Source: Chloroflexota bacterium (GTDB taxonomy: Bacteria > Chloroflexota > Limnocylindria > QHBO01). Taken from it: a DNA stretch of 5,763 nt. Each line of letters opens with the position of its first letter. The stretch's first letter is position 1. Below the pieces are notes generated by a model that was not told where the DNA came from, did not search any database, and saw nothing but the letters and a program-made list of their open reading frames with translations. A program made the translations under genes and the position numbers. The stretch lies in contig VBJP01000042.1 in NCBI GenBank assembly GCA_005880165.1, positions 1 to 5,763 on the forward strand. The letters run 5' to 3'. Below, piece by piece: positions 5,023-5,763 of this stretch.

Positions 5023-5763
5023 ATGCCGCCATCCCGCCCGCCCTCGCTCGCCCGGATCGTGGTCGACAAGTTCGGGGGTTCGGTGCTGCGCCGCCCGGAG
5101 GACATCGCCGCCGCCGTGCAGGTCGTCGCCGAGCAGCGGAGGGCAGGTCTGCAGCCGGTGGTGGTGGTGAGCGCCTTCGAGGGCGTGACCGACACGATCC
5201 TCTCCTCAGCAAGCGTGCTGCTCCCCGACGGCGGGCAAGCCCTCCGCGAGCCTCGCCAGGCACCCGACTCTCCGCTGGCGCGGGAAACGGACCGCGCCCT
5301 GGCGACCGGCGAGGCGCTCTCGGCCGCACTCTTCGCCCTGGGGCTACAGGCACGCGGGATCGCCGCCCGATCATTTTCTGGCGCGGAGGCGGGCATCCGC
5401 ACTGCCGCCGCTCACCTGGGCGCCGAGGTGCGTCGTGTCTACTCGCGGCCGCTGCGCACTGCGCTTGCCGAGGAGCTCGTACCCGTCGTCGCCGGCTTTC
5501 AGGGGATCGGCAGCCACGGCGAGCTCACCACGCTCGGGAGAGGCGGCACGGATCTCTCCGCGGTCGTGCTCGCGGTCGCGCTGCGCGCGGACCGCTGCGA
5601 GCTATTCAAGGACACCGGGGGCGTGATGGAGGCGGACCCCCACCTGGTTCCCGCGGCGCGCTTCCTGCGGGCGGTCGATGCGCTGCAGCTGGAGCTGCTG
5701 GCCGAGCTCGGTTCCGAAGTCGTCCACCCGGTGGCCGTGCGCCGCGCGCGTCGGGGCAAGCTT
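5023..5763 (+). CDS. lysC: Aspartate kinase, N-terminal catalytic part (3' end outside window)
   Basis: Phosphorylates aspartate with ATP, the first step to lysine, threonine, methionine and diaminopimelate. The 247 visible residues are open to the window edge. Amino-acid-kinase fold signatures in order: 'VVDKFGGSVL' (13-22), the phosphate-binding KFGG motif; 'VVVVSAFEGVTDTI' (46-59); 'TGEALSAALFALGLQARG' (95-112); 'SGAEAGIRT'; 'PVVAGFQG' (154-161); 'TTLGRGGTDLSA' (169-180), the aspartate- and ATP-site glycine loop; 'LFKDTGGVMEADPHLVP' (194-210); and 'ELGSEVVHPVAV' (228-239). Start ATG 5023 sits 10 residues before the conserved strand; in-frame GTGs at 4999 and 5002 are alternatives. The ACT regulatory domains, and any fusion to homoserine dehydrogenase, lie outside the window, so feedback type (lysine or threonine) is unknown. 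The symbol lysC is used generically. It is divergent from mutY. Confidence 0.93.
   Translation, partial: MPPSRPPSLARIVVDKFGGSVLRRPEDIAAAVQVVAEQRRAGLQPVVVVSAFEGVTDTILSSASVLLPDGGQALREPRQAPDSPLARETDRALATGEALSAALFALGLQARGIAARSFSGAEAGIRTAAAHLGAEVRRVYSRPLRTALAEELVPVVAGFQGIGSHGELTTLGRGGTDLSAVVLAVALRADRCELFKDTGGVMEADPHLVPAARFLRAVDALQLELLAELGSEVVHPVAVRRARRGKL

Noticed and set aside
5758..5763. AAGCTT (HindIII site) exactly at the window end
   Set aside because: It could mark a clone boundary, but a single six-base site at an arbitrary edge is equally likely to be chance, and the reading frame runs through it normally.
1..5763. Search for tRNA, rRNA, CRISPR repeats, insertion-sequence ends and tandem repeats
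   Set aside because: No regularly spaced direct repeats, transposase signatures, terminal inverted repeats or RNA gene signatures were seen by eye; gene-free stretches are all under 90 bases.

Overview
The window is a dense, GC-rich stretch of bacterial chromosome with six complete or nearly complete housekeeping-type genes and a seventh cut off at the right edge. Coding is nearly wall to wall, third positions are strongly G/C, starts are often GTG, and Shine-Dalgarno sequences are weak or absent. The MutY-like protein has no NUDIX-like tail and carries a 'YNRRA' motif, and the J-domain protein carries a small C-terminal FG(K/R)Y-type domain. Together these suggest an uncultured Chloroflexota (Limnocylindria-like) or a related high-GC actinobacterial-type lineage. 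This placement is inference; there is no rRNA or other phylogenetic anchor. I see no mobile element, CRISPR array, tRNA or rRNA.

Layout. On the + strand, bases 2-865 hold the C-terminal part of glutamyl-tRNA synthetase (gltX). Its TGA stop overlaps by 4 bases the GTG start of an SseB-family protein (862-1674). A 48-base convergent gap with a small GC hairpin follows. The - strand then carries a four-gene, co-directional block, read right to left: mutY-like adenine glycosylase (4939 to 3992); a peroxiredoxin-fold protein (3995 to 3363) overlapping mutY by ATGA; a zinc-dependent alcohol dehydrogenase (3355 to 2324) starting 7 bases after the previous stop; and a J-domain protein (2265 to 1723). 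To the right of mutY an 83-base divergent intergenic region separates it from a + strand aspartate kinase (5023 to window end).

How the genes fit together. The - strand block looks like one transcription unit mixing oxidative DNA repair (MutY), a redox-fold protein that has lost its peroxidatic cysteine, a Zn/NAD alcohol dehydrogenase and a DnaJ-type cochaperone. A common stress theme is possible but unproven. The divergent mutY/lysC region holds a perfect 7-bp inverted repeat almost exactly midway between the two start codons. A TAnnnT hexamer lies 8 or 9 bases upstream of each ATG, suggesting a symmetric back-to-back promoter, possibly giving leaderless transcripts.

The points most worth a second look are the cysteine-less peroxiredoxin coupled to mutY, the J-domain/FGRY-domain fusion, and the symmetric divergent promoter. 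I found no clear evidence of a wholly new multi-gene system here.
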